A stretch of 64,000 bases of DNA from positions 1 through 64,000 of the forward strand of contig JAGOAO010000002.1 of assembly GCA_017983845.1 (NCBI GenBank). Reading direction: 5' to 3'. Positions 17,543 through 26,736 of the stretch are shown here, piece by piece (positions within the stretch are counted from its first letter, which is position 1; each line of letters begins with the position of its first letter). Origin of the DNA: Sediminibacterium sp. (GTDB lineage: Bacteria > Bacteroidota > Bacteroidia > Chitinophagales > Chitinophagaceae). The position numbers and the translations under genes were made by a program. The notes under the pieces were generated by a model that was given only the letters and a program-made list of their open reading frames with translations, did no database searches and was not told where the DNA came from.

Positions 17543-18589
17543 ATGATCAAAAATATATTCTTCTCTACCCTGTTTTTATTCATTTTAAATACAGGATTGA
17601 GTCAATCTGATTCAACAAAACCGGTAAGTCCGTTTAGTTTTTCAGGTGCTGTTGATGCTTATTTTAGATCCGCATTGAATACCCCAAAGGAAAGCAATAA
17701 TAATTTCACCAGTTTTACCAATGCAAATCAAAAACTACAACTAGGGATGGTTTCTGCTAAAGTAGATTATAGCAAAGGGAAATGGTATGCAACAGTAGAC
17801 CTTGGATTTGGTAAAAGAGCCGAAGAATTTTCTTATAACGACAAAGCTGTGTTATCAAATATTAAACAAGCCTATATTGCATATACAATTTCTGATAGAC
17901 TGAAATTGAGTGCCGGAAAATGGGCTACCCATGTCGGCTATGAATTATTAGACGCTCCATTGAACAGGAACTATAGTATGTCTTATGGCTTTTCTTATGG
18001 CCCCTTTTATCACACAGGCATTAAAGCAGATTTTGCCATCAATAGCAAATCTGGATTGATGTTGGGAATTGCGAATCCAACCGATCATATCAATGCAGTT
18101 GGCCCTTACAAAGTTTTGATTGGGCAATACAGCAATAAATTCTTCAATGATAAAACGAGCCTATACCTCAATTACCAAGGAGGAAAAACAGGGGAAGCGT
18201 CTAGCTACACACAATGGGATCTTGTATTCACCAATAGCTTGAGCGATCAAGTAGCCATCAATTATGACGGTACCGTTTTTATGACAAAATTGGCAGGTAA
18301 AAAAAGTATATGGAAAAGCAATGCATTTTATGTGAATTATGATCCAAGTAAAAAAATAGGATTGACCTACCGATCAGAATTCTTTTACGATAAAAACGCC
18401 ATTTCCGCAGGTGCATTTGCAACCAATATTTTTGCAAACACCCTTTCACTGAATTATAAAATAAATAAATTAACCATCCTTCCTGAATTCCGCATCGAAA
18501 GCGCCAAAGATCCCATTTATGTGAATAAAGAAGGCACCCCAGCAAGCAAATCAGCTAGTTTCATACTAGCAGCGATCTATAAATTTTAA
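17543..18589 (+). CDS. Outer-membrane beta-barrel porin-like protein (OmpL-like BBP2 type)
   Basis: A 348-residue protein with a signal peptide of about 20 residues (MIKNIFFSTLFLFILNTGLS). The mature part alternates short amphipathic strands and ends in an aromatic residue (FILAAIYKF), as outer-membrane barrels do. The stretch AYFRSALNTPKESNN, then QAYIAYTISDRLKLSAGKW and GYELLDAPLNRNYSMSYGF resembles the putative beta-barrel porin-2 family. It follows amtB by 78 bp and ends before a terminator. A role in outer-membrane passage of nitrogen compounds is inference from position only. Confidence 0.75.
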   Translation: MIKNIFFSTLFLFILNTGLSQSDSTKPVSPFSFSGAVDAYFRSALNTPKESNNNFTSFTNANQKLQLGMVSAKVDYSKGKWYATVDLGFGKRAEEFSYNDKAVLSNIKQAYIAYTISDRLKLSAGKWATHVGYELLDAPLNRNYSMSYGFSYGPFYHTGIKADFAINSKSGLMLGIANPTDHINAVGPYKVLIGQYSNKFFNDKTSLYLNYQGGKTGEASSYTQWDLVFTNSLSDQVAINYDGTVFMTKLAGKKSIWKSNAFYVNYDPSKKIGLTYRSEFFYDKNAISAGAFATNIFANTLSLNYKINKLTILPEFRIESAKDPIYVNKEGTPASKSASFILAAIYKF

Positions 18590-18621
18590 AGGTTTTATTG
18601 GTTTTTAAGCAAGCAATCTAC

Positions 18622-18649
18622 GGCCTGAATTTCTATTCGGGCCTTTTTT
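18622..18649 (+). terminator. Intrinsic terminator after the porin-like gene
   Basis: GGCCTGAAT and ATTCGGGCC form a 9-bp stem with one T-G wobble and a TTCT loop, followed by six T. Confidence 0.88.
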
Positions 18650-18667
18650 GTTATATTAGCGACTAAG

Positions 18668-19429
18668 ATGAAAAAAATGCTACGCCCTATTCAAATCCTT
18701 TATTGTTGCTATGCGCTTTTTGTATTTGCATTGCTAACAATTATTTCTTTATTCACCATGTTGATTACCTTACCCTTAGGTGAGAAAAATCTAACAAGGC
18801 GTATCTATAAAATCGCAAGGTACTTTTCTAAAGCATTGTACTTTTTCTTAGGAATGCGTCATAAAGAAATTTACGAGGGAAAGCACCATTTTGATAAACC
18901 CCATGTATTTGTGGGTAACCACAATTCTTATATGGATATCCCCCCGATTGTAAGACTCAAACACCAACCGATACGCCCCTTAGGAAAATTTGAATCCTCT
19001 AAGATCCCTCTTTTTGGACTATTTTATAGACATGCTGTGATAATGGTAGACAGAAGTAACCCAGAAAAAAGAGCAGAAAGCCTTAGAAATTTAAAGGACG
19101 CTTTAAGACAGAAAATATCAATCTTTATTTTTCCAGAAGGCACTTTTAGTATGACCGAAGCGCAACCATTAAAATCCTTCTTTAATGGCGCTTTTAAATT
19201 AGCAATCGAAATGCAAGTGCCTATCCAGCCAGTACTAATGGTAGATGCAGTAGACAGGATGCATTTTAACAGCATTTTTAGCCTTAGTCCAGGCATGAAT
19301 AGAGTTGTTTATCTACCAACTGTCTATGTTGACAATTACACCATCCAAGACTTAGAATTGTTAAAAGAACAAGTGTACAAAATGATGGATGATGGATTAA
19401 GAAGATATAGAGACTATCCAGCTTCTTAA
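18668..19429 (+). CDS. plsC: 1-acyl-sn-glycerol-3-phosphate acyltransferase
   Basis: A 253-residue PlsC-type acyltransferase. A hydrophobic N-terminus (about residues 10-36) anchors it in the membrane. The catalytic HX4D motif is NHNSYMD (His85, Asp90), and the second substrate motif is FPEGTFS, a variant of the usual FPEGTRS. It transfers an acyl chain to lysophosphatidic acid to make phosphatidic acid. It lies between a terminator and priA; a promoter box before priA suggests that the two genes can be transcribed separately. Confidence 0.88.
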   Translation: MKKMLRPIQILYCCYALFVFALLTIISLFTMLITLPLGEKNLTRRIYKIARYFSKALYFFLGMRHKEIYEGKHHFDKPHVFVGNHNSYMDIPPIVRLKHQPIRPLGKFESSKIPLFGLFYRHAVIMVDRSNPEKRAESLRNLKDALRQKISIFIFPEGTFSMTEAQPLKSFFNGAFKLAIEMQVPIQPVLMVDAVDRMHFNSIFSLSPGMNRVVYLPTVYVDNYTIQDLELLKEQVYKMMDDGLRRYRDYPAS

Positions 19430-19431
19430 TG

Positions 19432-19439
19432 TATTTTTG
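19432..19439 (+). promoter_or_regulatory. Promoter -7 box for priA
   Basis: TATTTTTG matches TAnnTTTG and ends only 8 nt before the priA ATG, so the transcript would have almost no 5' leader. Confidence 0.45.
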
Positions 19440-19447
19440 TAACCCTC

Positions 19448-21883
19448 ATGTACGCAGAAATTATCATACCATTAGCCCTACCCAAGAATTATACTTGGGC
19501 CATTCCTCCTGAATTAGCAGAAGGGGTTATGATTGGTATGCGCGTCGAAGTCATGTTGGGTTCTAATAAAAGATATGCAGGCATTATTAAACAAATCCTC
19601 ACAGAAAAGCCTGCAGCATTTAACCCCAAACCTATATTGGGTGTTTTGGATGACGCGCCCATTGTATTTCCTGCACAATTAAAGCTTTGGGAATGGATGG
19701 CAAACTATTACATGTGTACCGAAGGTGAAGTGATGCAGGCCGCTGTGCCAAGTCATTTAAAAATTTCAAGTGAAAGTGTTTTTATTTTAAATGAAGATGC
19801 AGACGTGGATGGCACACATTTGAGTGATACAGAATATATTATTTCAGAGGCGTTACAAATTAAAAAGCAATTAAGCTTAATAGAGATACAAAAGCTTTTA
19901 GACAAAAAATCGGTCTACCCTGTTGTGAACAAACTCATTCAAAAAGGAATTTGTTCGGTTCAAGAAACGATGCAGGATAAATATACCATTAAGGTTGAGA
20001 ATGTATTGCATTTACACCCTGACTACAAAACGGAAGCTGCACTAGAACAATTGATGAACGAATGGAGTAGAGCTCCTAAACAACTTGCACTGCTACTTTC
20101 CTTTTTACATCTTCAAAAAACAGAAGGACATGTACAACAAAAATCCTTACTCGAAAAATCTGGCGCGGCGCATGCACAATTAAAAGCATTAATAGACAAA
20201 GGCATACTCGTAGTAGAAAAAAGAAAGATAGACCGCTTGGCCGTTGATGTAAGTTTGGGCAATGCCAACTTACACCAATTGTCTGCTCAGCAGCAGCTCG
20301 CTTATGACTCCATTGTGGAGCAGATGAAAACCCATTCTGTGAATTTGCTTCATGGGATTACTGGTAGTGGTAAAACACAGATCTATGCCGCATTGATTGA
20401 GCAAGCAATTCAATCCAATCAGCAAGCATTGTACATGTTACCTGAAATTGCATTGACTGCACAAATGATCCGAAGGCTGAAGCAATATTTTGGCGGCAAG
20501 ATTGCCATATATCATTCTAAATTTAACCCAAACGAAAGAGTTGAAATTTGGAACAAAGTAAAATCTGGCGAAATTAAAATTGTACTTGGCGCTAGATCGG
20601 CCTTGTTTCTGCCTTATAACAATCTGTCTTTAATCATCATTGACGAAGAGCACGATGCTTCTTATAAACAACAAGACCCTGCACCAAGGTATCAAGCAAG
20701 AGATACAGCAATTTATTATGCCAACCAATTAGGTGCTAAAGTGGTTCTAGGATCAGCAACACCTTCTATAGAGACTTATTATAACGCCATGCAAAAAAAG
20801 TTTGGCTACTATCATCTAACAGAAAGATTTAGCGAAGGCGCATTGCCTCAAATGTGGATAGTAGATACCAAAAAACAAAGCGACCAGGCAGCCATACTAA
20901 CACCGTATTTATTAGAAGCCATACAAGCTACTGTGGCAAAGGACAAACAAGTTATTTTGTTTCAAAATAAAAGAGGCTATGCGCCTTATATTATTTGTGA
21001 AACCTGTGGATGGATCCCTCATTGCAAACAATGTGATGTAAGTTTAACCTTGCACAAAGCAAAGCATTTGCTTTCTTGTCATTACTGTGGTGCGGCCTAC
21101 CCTGTAGTCCATACCTGTGAAGCATGCGGCAAACAAAGCTTTAAACAAAAAAGTTTTGGCACAGAACAAATTGAAGAGAAATTGGCTAAAGCATTGCCGC
21201 ATCTTAGAATTTCAAGAATGGACTTGGACAATGTAAAAGGAAAGAACGAACATGATCAATTGATCCAGCAATTTGAACAAAGACAAATTGACGTGTTGGT
21301 AGGAACGCAAATGGTGGTAAAAGGGTTGGACTTTGAAAACGTAGACTTAGTGGGCATTGTTGATGCGGACAGTTTATTGAATTTTAATCAATACAGGGTG
21401 AACGAAAGGGCTTTTCAAATCATGGAACAAGTGAGTGGAAGAGCCGGGCGAAAAAATGATCAAGGAAGGGTCATTGTACAATTAAGTCAAACCAATCACC
21501 CCGTAATTGAATTTGTAAAAGAGCACAATTACAAAGCTTTCTACGAATTCGAGATCAACAATAGAAAGCATTTTGCCTACCCTCCATTTAGCAGATTGAT
21601 GAGCATTCTTTTTAAGCACAAGGAAAACCATATTGCCGAAGAAGCTGCCAATCATTTTTTGAAATCCTTAGATCCGATGATTCAAAAAACAGTAATGGGG
21701 CCAGCACAACCTATCATCAATAGAATCCGAAATAAATATATTTGGGAACTTTGTGTAAAAATCAGCAAACAACCGCAGCAATTACAGATTGCGAAAAAAC
21801 AATTATTACATTTTATCCATTTGATTTCAGTGCACCCTAGATACAAGTCTGTTCAAATTATTATTGACATCGATCCCAACTAA
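19448..21883 (+). CDS. priA: Primosomal protein N' (replication restart helicase)
   Basis: An 811-residue superfamily 2 helicase. The N-terminal DNA-binding domain begins YAEIIIPLALPKNYTWAIP. The Walker A motif is GITGSGKT (near residue 303) and the Walker B box DEEH (near residue 400). Paired zinc-binding cysteines run through CETCGWIPHCKQCD, CHYCG and CEACG, as in PriA. PriA loads the replisome at collapsed forks. The TAA stop overlaps the ATG of murB, so translation is probably coupled. Confidence 0.95.
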   Translation: MYAEIIIPLALPKNYTWAIPPELAEGVMIGMRVEVMLGSNKRYAGIIKQILTEKPAAFNPKPILGVLDDAPIVFPAQLKLWEWMANYYMCTEGEVMQAAVPSHLKISSESVFILNEDADVDGTHLSDTEYIISEALQIKKQLSLIEIQKLLDKKSVYPVVNKLIQKGICSVQETMQDKYTIKVENVLHLHPDYKTEAALEQLMNEWSRAPKQLALLLSFLHLQKTEGHVQQKSLLEKSGAAHAQLKALIDKGILVVEKRKIDRLAVDVSLGNANLHQLSAQQQLAYDSIVEQMKTHSVNLLHGITGSGKTQIYAALIEQAIQSNQQALYMLPEIALTAQMIRRLKQYFGGKIAIYHSKFNPNERVEIWNKVKSGEIKIVLGARSALFLPYNNLSLIIIDEEHDASYKQQDPAPRYQARDTAIYYANQLGAKVVLGSATPSIETYYNAMQKKFGYYHLTERFSEGALPQMWIVDTKKQSDQAAILTPYLLEAIQATVAKDKQVILFQNKRGYAPYIICETCGWIPHCKQCDVSLTLHKAKHLLSCHYCGAAYPVVHTCEACGKQSFKQKSFGTEQIEEKLAKALPHLRISRMDLDNVKGKNEHDQLIQQFEQRQIDVLVGTQMVVKGLDFENVDLVGIVDADSLLNFNQYRVNERAFQIMEQVSGRAGRKNDQGRVIVQLSQTNHPVIEFVKEHNYKAFYEFEINNRKHFAYPPFSRLMSILFKHKENHIAEEAANHFLKSLDPMIQKTVMGPAQPIINRIRNKYIWELCVKISKQPQQLQIAKKQLLHFIHLISVHPRYKSVQIIIDIDPN

Positions 21884-22896
21884 TGAAGCTTCAAAAAAAC
21901 ATATCCTTAAAGCCTTATCACAGTTTTGCTTGCGAAGAGACTACTGCCTATTTTACCATTGTGCAATCAAAAGAAGCGTTAATAGAAGCTTTGAGCTGGG
22001 CAAAAGAAAACAATCAGCCCTATTTGGTTGTAGGATCCGGTACTAATATTTTATTCACTAAACCATTCGATGGCCTAGTCATTAAAATGGAAATAACAGG
22101 GATTCAGAAAATTCAAGAAAATGCATCGGATGTGATTTTACAAGTGGGCGCAGGTGAAAACTGGGCTCATTTTGTGGGTTACTGCGTTCATAAATCATGG
22201 GGAGGCTTGGAAAACCTAAGTTTAATTCCTGGAACAGTGGGCGCTGCACCCATACAGAATATTGGCGCTTATGGCGTAGAAGTGGGTGAACATATTCAAC
22301 ATGTAAATGCATTTGATACCACCACCCACGAATGGGTGACCATTGCACAGCAGGATTGTGCTTTTGGTTATAGAGAAAGTGTTTTTAAAAAAGAAGCAAA
22401 TAGATATATCGTATGCACTGTTCAATTTAAATTATCTAAACAGCCATTACTTAGGACCGATTATGGTGCAATCAAAGCGGTGTTACACGAAAGAGGCATT
22501 CGCAATCCAAGTGTCGAATCTATCGCTAGCGCAGTCACCTACATTCGTTCTAGCAAATTACCTGACCCAAAGAAATTGGGTAATGCGGGAAGCTTTTTTA
22601 AGAACCCAGTCATCACAAAAACACAATACGATCAACTCATTCTACAATTTGCAGATCTGATTGCTTATCCCATTAATGACCACATTTATAAAATTGCTGC
22701 AGGGTGGCTCATTGAAGCCTGTGGATGGAAAGGTATTATTAAAGACCAGGTAGGTTGTTATAAAGACCAAGCACTAGTGATCGTAAACTATGGCACCACT
22801 AGAGGTAAGGCCATTTTTGATTTCTCTGAGGCGATCATCCAATCTGTACAAGACAAATTTGGGGTTGTCTTAGAACGAGAAGTTAATATTTTATAG
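21883..22896 (+). CDS. murB: UDP-N-acetylenolpyruvoylglucosamine reductase
   Basis: A 337-residue type I MurB, the NADPH- and FAD-dependent reductase that makes UDP-N-acetylmuramic acid. The FAD domain shows VVGSGTNILF and LSLIPGTVGAAPIQNIGAYG. The catalytic Ser lies in LGNAGSFFKNP and the terminal Glu in LEREVNIL. The start overlaps the priA stop by one base. The 3' end overlaps the convergent OmpA-family gene by 14 bp with no terminator between them. Confidence 0.95.
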   Translation: MKLQKNISLKPYHSFACEETTAYFTIVQSKEALIEALSWAKENNQPYLVVGSGTNILFTKPFDGLVIKMEITGIQKIQENASDVILQVGAGENWAHFVGYCVHKSWGGLENLSLIPGTVGAAPIQNIGAYGVEVGEHIQHVNAFDTTTHEWVTIAQQDCAFGYRESVFKKEANRYIVCTVQFKLSKQPLLRTDYGAIKAVLHERGIRNPSVESIASAVTYIRSSKLPDPKKLGNAGSFFKNPVITKTQYDQLILQFADLIAYPINDHIYKIAAGWLIEACGWKGIIKDQVGCYKDQALVIVNYGTTRGKAIFDFSEAIIQSVQDKFGVVLEREVNIL

Positions 22897-24178
22897 CCAA
22901 ATCTACACGTCGGTTTTGCGCTCTACCCTTCTTAGTTGCATTGTCTGCAATAGGTTGCGTATCTGCCATGCCCACTAATGAAGTTCTATTGATAGCAAGT
23001 CCTTTTTTCACTAAATAAGTTTGTACTTTTTTAGCTCTTGAAATAGACAATCGGTCATTGATTTTTCTTGAACCTGTATTATCCGTATGTCCTGAAATGG
23101 TCAAACTTGTTTGAGGGTATTTTGTCATTACAAGGATGACTGTATCTAAGGCCTGTAGTGATTTTGAAGCAATAGTAGATTGTCCTATTTCAAATTTTAA
23201 TGCCGCTGCAATAGTGGTAAGTAAGGGCTGAAGGTCTTCACATCCATTATTCCCAGCAATACCAGGGATAGTTGGACATTGATCCAATTCGTCATTCACA
23301 CCATCTTTATCGGTATCTGGTATAGCACATCCGTTGTAACGAGACAAGCCAGCCAATGTTGGACATGTATCTTGATCATCCGGCACTCCATCTTTATCGG
23401 TATCTGGAACAGGACATCCACGATACTTTACTGTACCTTCTGCATTTGGACAAAGATCATTCTCGTCGTTGATGCCATCCCCATCTTCATCTGGAACAGG
23501 ACATCCTTTATATTTCAACAATCCACTTCTTTCAGGACATTCGTCAATTTCATTGGACACACCATCGTCATCTTGGTCTGCTTGAACGGGCGCAGTTGGT
23601 AAAGCAATTGCTTTCTTTTCTTTTAATTTTAAAGGGAACGAATAACTCAGTCCATAATTCATATGCATCTTAGTGAGCTTAGAAGCTTCTGCATTGTAAG
23701 TACTAAATAAATGTACAAATGACCCTTGCTTTGCTTTAAACTGTAAGCCGAGTCCCATTGGTGCATAGGCTGTAAAGTTGGCTGCATCTTTTGCCAATCC
23801 AATCCCTAGTATACCATAAGGCACTAAAGCCTTATCATCTGAAGCTAATTTTAAATGCACGCGCGTATCTATAGCGGCATAGATACCTTTACTTGTTGCC
23901 TTCGCTTGTCCAGAAGATACATAATAAGGATACTTTAGGGAGCTTAGATCCAAATTAACCACTGCATCCAATCTTGGAGCAATGCCTTTGAACAATTGAA
24001 CCCCTACAGCAGGTGTAGAAACAGTTAACCCCTCCGTGAGAGGGGTTTTCTTGAAATTCAGTATAGATGCTTTTAAAGCAATCGAAGCTGGCTTATTTTT
24101 ATTTACTTTTTGATCTTGCGCATTGCTTAATAAAGAAGCAAATAAAATGAAGGATACTCCAATTACTTTCTTAGACAT
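22883..24178 (-). CDS. OmpA family protein with thrombospondin type 3 repeats
   Basis: A 431-residue outer-membrane protein. A signal peptide covers about residues 1-20 (MSKKVIGVSFILFASLLSNA). Residues 25-190 look like a small beta barrel similar to the next gene upstream. Four calcium-binding type 3 repeats follow (D-x-D-x-DGV-x-D...CP...GC, residues 202-310). The C-terminus is an OmpA peptidoglycan-binding domain with LTISGHTDNTGSRKIND and NRRVDLAI. It tethers outer membrane to cell wall. The upstream gene's barrel is a likely duplicate of its N-terminal part. Confidence 0.9.
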   Translation of the reverse strand: MSKKVIGVSFILFASLLSNAQDQKVNKNKPASIALKASILNFKKTPLTEGLTVSTPAVGVQLFKGIAPRLDAVVNLDLSSLKYPYYVSSGQAKATSKGIYAAIDTRVHLKLASDDKALVPYGILGIGLAKDAANFTAYAPMGLGLQFKAKQGSFVHLFSTYNAEASKLTKMHMNYGLSYSFPLKLKEKKAIALPTAPVQADQDDDGVSNEIDECPERSGLLKYKGCPVPDEDGDGINDENDLCPNAEGTVKYRGCPVPDTDKDGVPDDQDTCPTLAGLSRYNGCAIPDTDKDGVNDELDQCPTIPGIAGNNGCEDLQPLLTTIAAALKFEIGQSTIASKSLQALDTVILVMTKYPQTSLTISGHTDNTGSRKINDRLSISRAKKVQTYLVKKGLAINRTSLVGMADTQPIADNATKKGRAQNRRVDLAIKY

Positions 24179-24188
24179 AAAATTATTT

Positions 24189-24770
24189 TTAGTTCAATGG
24201 AAAGCTATAGCTAATTCCATAGTTGTAAGAAGGAACAAAAGACTTAGACATCTTAGTTGAATAAGTTGTCGTGATATTTAAATTTGAACCTTTACAAGTT
24301 TTGATTTGCAATCCTAAACCAACTGGTGCATAAGCACTGTAATCTCTGAAAGCAAATGAACGGATACCTAATCCTGCAGTCACATAAGGATTCACCATAT
24401 AGTCACCCTTAAACATTTTTACATTCACACCAGACTCAAAAGAAGTCAAAAGATCTTCGTTTGATCTAGTAATTGCGTTAGGTGCATATAATGGAGTACG
24501 TGTAACTGCTAAATCTAAGTTTGAATAGATATCTACTTGATTGGTATATTGACTAGTATAGTTTACACCAAATGTTTTAGTTGTTGATGCATACTGTCCC
24601 CATTTTTTTGCATTTAAAACAGAGCCTATTGTTCCATTTTGAACTTTCTCTGCAGTACCAAAATCTAAAGCGTTAAATCTAAAAGCGATAGAAGTTTTTT
24701 TCTTGCTGTCTTGAGCCTGAGCGGAAATAATTAAACCCAAAGCGAATAGAGAAAATAATAATTTCTTCAT
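24189..24770 (-). CDS. Outer-membrane beta-barrel protein
   Basis: A 193-residue protein with a signal peptide (MKKLLFSLFALGLIISAQAQ, probable cleavage after residue 18). The rest has alternating strands and ends NYGISYSFPLN. The same ending pattern (MNYGLSYSFPLKL) occurs inside the OmpA-family protein just downstream, and YAPVGLGLQIK matches YAPMGLGLQFK there, so the two are paralogous. It leads a probable two-gene unit with the OmpA gene. Function is unknown. Confidence 0.82.
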   Translation of the reverse strand: MKKLLFSLFALGLIISAQAQDSKKKTSIAFRFNALDFGTAEKVQNGTIGSVLNAKKWGQYASTTKTFGVNYTSQYTNQVDIYSNLDLAVTRTPLYAPNAITRSNEDLLTSFESGVNVKMFKGDYMVNPYVTAGLGIRSFAFRDYSAYAPVGLGLQIKTCKGSNLNITTTYSTKMSKSFVPSYNYGISYSFPLN

Positions 24771-24794
24771 ATTAATTGTTTGTTAAATGTCTCA

Positions 24795-24802
24795 CAAAAT
24801 TA
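24795..24802 (-). promoter_or_regulatory. Promoter -7 box for the barrel/OmpA pair
   Basis: TAATTTTG on the minus strand matches TAnnTTTG and lies 24 bp before the start at 24770. Confidence 0.45.
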
Positions 24803-24839
24803 GGCCTAAAAGCCGAATTATTGAAATTTTTTATACCTC

Positions 24840-25370
24840 CTATTCCTCGTCCAATTTCGGGTTGGTTTTTGAATACCCAATGGCATCTACCATCACTTTT
24901 ACAAGACCATTTGACCTGAAAACCAACTGTTTAGCCGCAGATTGACTTAAGTCTATCACCCTACCCTTTTTAAGCATATTTGGGTGCATTCGGTCGTTGA
25001 TCCTAACGAGTACTGTTTTGCCATTTTGCATATTGGTCACCCTAACTATCGTATTCAACTTGAATAAATTGCATGCAGCAGTATACTTATTGTTGTAAAA
25101 ACGTTCTCCAGTAGAAGTCTTTGTGCCATTTAGATTTTTACTATAAAAACTTGACACCCCTTCGATATGGTTGATCTCAATCTTGATTCTATTGGTATCT
25201 ATCTTGTGTTTATAACGCTTGATATTGACACTGTCTAGGTAGTTTTCTGTAGTCAGCGTATTGCTGTATATCTGCTGCGCATGACCACATTGAGCAATCA
25301 CTATAAAACAAAGCAATAAAAGCGGCTGGATTAAATATTGAACCAACCTGCTATTTTGTATTTTTTGCAT
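24840..25370 (-). CDS. RlpA-like double-psi beta-barrel protein (septal ring lytic transglycosylase family)
   Basis: A 176-residue exported protein. The signal peptide spans about residues 10-32 (LIQPLLLLCFIVIAQCGHA). The core domain begins at GVSSFYSKNLNGTKTSTGE and contains YTAACNLFKLNTIVRVTN, VLVRINDRMHPNML and VIDLSQSAAKQL, the standard RlpA double-psi barrel signature. Family members bind or cleave peptidoglycan. There is no SPOR domain, so this is a short form. It starts 4 bp after the end of the DUF952 gene, in the same direction. Confidence 0.85.
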   Translation of the reverse strand: MQKIQNSRLVQYLIQPLLLLCFIVIAQCGHAQQIYSNTLTTENYLDSVNIKRYKHKIDTNRIKIEINHIEGVSSFYSKNLNGTKTSTGERFYNNKYTAACNLFKLNTIVRVTNMQNGKTVLVRINDRMHPNMLKKGRVIDLSQSAAKQLVFRSNGLVKVMVDAIGYSKTNPKLDEE

Positions 25371-25374
25371 ATAC

Positions 25375-25680
25375 TTAAATTGGCGTTACCGCTACCACAC
25401 TATCCAAATTCAATGGACCATAGATATGCGGAAACAATTCATTCAAATCTTCTGCTAATTCAAATAAAACGGGTCTTTGTACTTTTGCTTTTTCAATTTT
25501 CAGTTTCACCAATCCGGTTTGTCCTTGGTAAAATCTCTCCAATACACCTTCAATCTGTCTTTCGATTGAACAATGTATAAATCCATCCTTTTCAAATGTT
25601 GCTGGCACATAACTTTGTTGAGCCTGTGCAGCCTCCCAAGCTTTCGCTGTGGTCACATGATATATAAATTCGCTTTCCAT
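25375..25680 (-). CDS. DUF952 family protein
   Basis: A 101-residue cytoplasmic protein with the DUF952 hallmarks: FIYHVTTAKAWEAAQAQQSY at the N-terminus, then FEKDGFIHCSIERQIEGVL and LFPHIYGPLNLDSVVAV. The His of IYHVTT and FIHCS resembles ADP-ribosyltransferase-fold proteins, but the family's function is not established. It lies 17 bp downstream of aroC and 4 bp before rlpA, so it may be a distal gene of the aromatic operon's transcript. Confidence 0.88.
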   Translation of the reverse strand: MESEFIYHVTTAKAWEAAQAQQSYVPATFEKDGFIHCSIERQIEGVLERFYQGQTGLVKLKIEKAKVQRPVLFELAEDLNELFPHIYGPLNLDSVVAVTPI

Positions 25681-25697
25681 TCTTTTCTAATTTTTAT

Positions 25698-26693
25698 TTA
25701 TTTAATAATCCTTGGTACACGCTGATCGATTAACATTAAATCTGCAATCACCATCGCCGTTACCGCTTCTAATACAACAGGCACCCTTAATGCGATGCAT
25801 AAGTCATGCCTGCCTTTTACTGAAAAATCTTCCTGCTCATTGGTTTCCCAATTCAATGTATGTTGTGGCTTAGGTGTGGACGAAGTTGGCTTCACTGCAA
25901 TTCTAAAAACAAAATCGTTTCCATTGGTATAGCCTCCAACCACACCACCTGCATGATTGGTCTTTGTTTTACCTGAAGCATCCAATATGGCATCATTGTG
26001 TTGAACGCCATACATATTTGCTGCTGCAAATCCTGTGCCAAATTCAATACCCCTAATTGCTGGAATGGCAAATACGGCATGACTGATTAAAGATTCAACT
26101 GAGTCAAAAAAATGCTCCCCTAAACCAATAGGCAAACCTTTCACCACACATTCTACAATACCACCCACACTGTCTTTTTGATCAATGGCATTTTGTAAAC
26201 CTTTTTCTAAATCGGTTTCCCCTCCAATACTTAATATGGTTGATTGTATCTCAATTCCTTTTAATATTTTTTTAGCAACCACACCTGCACCTACTAAGCC
26301 TGCAGTCAATCGTCCACTAAAATGTCCTCCACCTCTAAAATCTTCAAAGCCTCCAAATTTATGGTGTGCTGTAAAATCCGCATGGCCTGGTCTAGGAACT
26401 GCTCGCTGTTTTTCATAATCCCCGCTTCTGGTATTGTTATTTTCAAACAACATCATTAATGGCGCACCTGTTGTGGTGTCATTAAAAACACCAGACTTGA
26501 AAAATGGAATATCGTCTTCTTGTCTAGGTGTAGTGCCCTTTTGCTTGCCCCCTTTTCGACGCTCCATGTCTTCTACAAAATCGGCTTGTTGCAATGGCAA
26601 TCCAGCAGGACATCCATCTATTACAACACCCACGCATGCGCCATGTGACTCGCCAAAAATTTGAACTTTAAATAAGGTACCAAAACTATTCAT
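25698..26693 (-). CDS. aroC: Chorismate synthase
   Basis: A 331-residue FMN-dependent enzyme that makes chorismate from EPSP. Signatures are FGESHGACVGVVIDGCPAG at the start, RPGHADFTAHHKFG, and FRGGGHFSGRLTAG; the third family motif region GGVVGGYTNGND is also present. It is about 30 residues shorter than the E. coli enzyme, with an abrupt C-terminus (LIDQRVPRIIK), but I see no lost motif. It is the last biosynthetic gene of the aromatic operon, 43 bp after aroA. Confidence 0.95.
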   Translation of the reverse strand: MNSFGTLFKVQIFGESHGACVGVVIDGCPAGLPLQQADFVEDMERRKGGKQKGTTPRQEDDIPFFKSGVFNDTTTGAPLMMLFENNNTRSGDYEKQRAVPRPGHADFTAHHKFGGFEDFRGGGHFSGRLTAGLVGAGVVAKKILKGIEIQSTILSIGGETDLEKGLQNAIDQKDSVGGIVECVVKGLPIGLGEHFFDSVESLISHAVFAIPAIRGIEFGTGFAAANMYGVQHNDAILDASGKTKTNHAGGVVGGYTNGNDFVFRIAVKPTSSTPKPQHTLNWETNEQEDFSVKGRHDLCIALRVPVVLEAVTAMVIADLMLIDQRVPRIIK

Positions 26694-26736
26694 GAATAAT
26701 TGATTATAGTGTTATCGTGTATACAAGTTAAGCAAT

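Noticed and set aside
23279..23602. 107-aa Ile/Trp-rich ORF opposite the type 3 repeats
   Set aside because: An antisense artefact of the repeated calcium-binding motifs.
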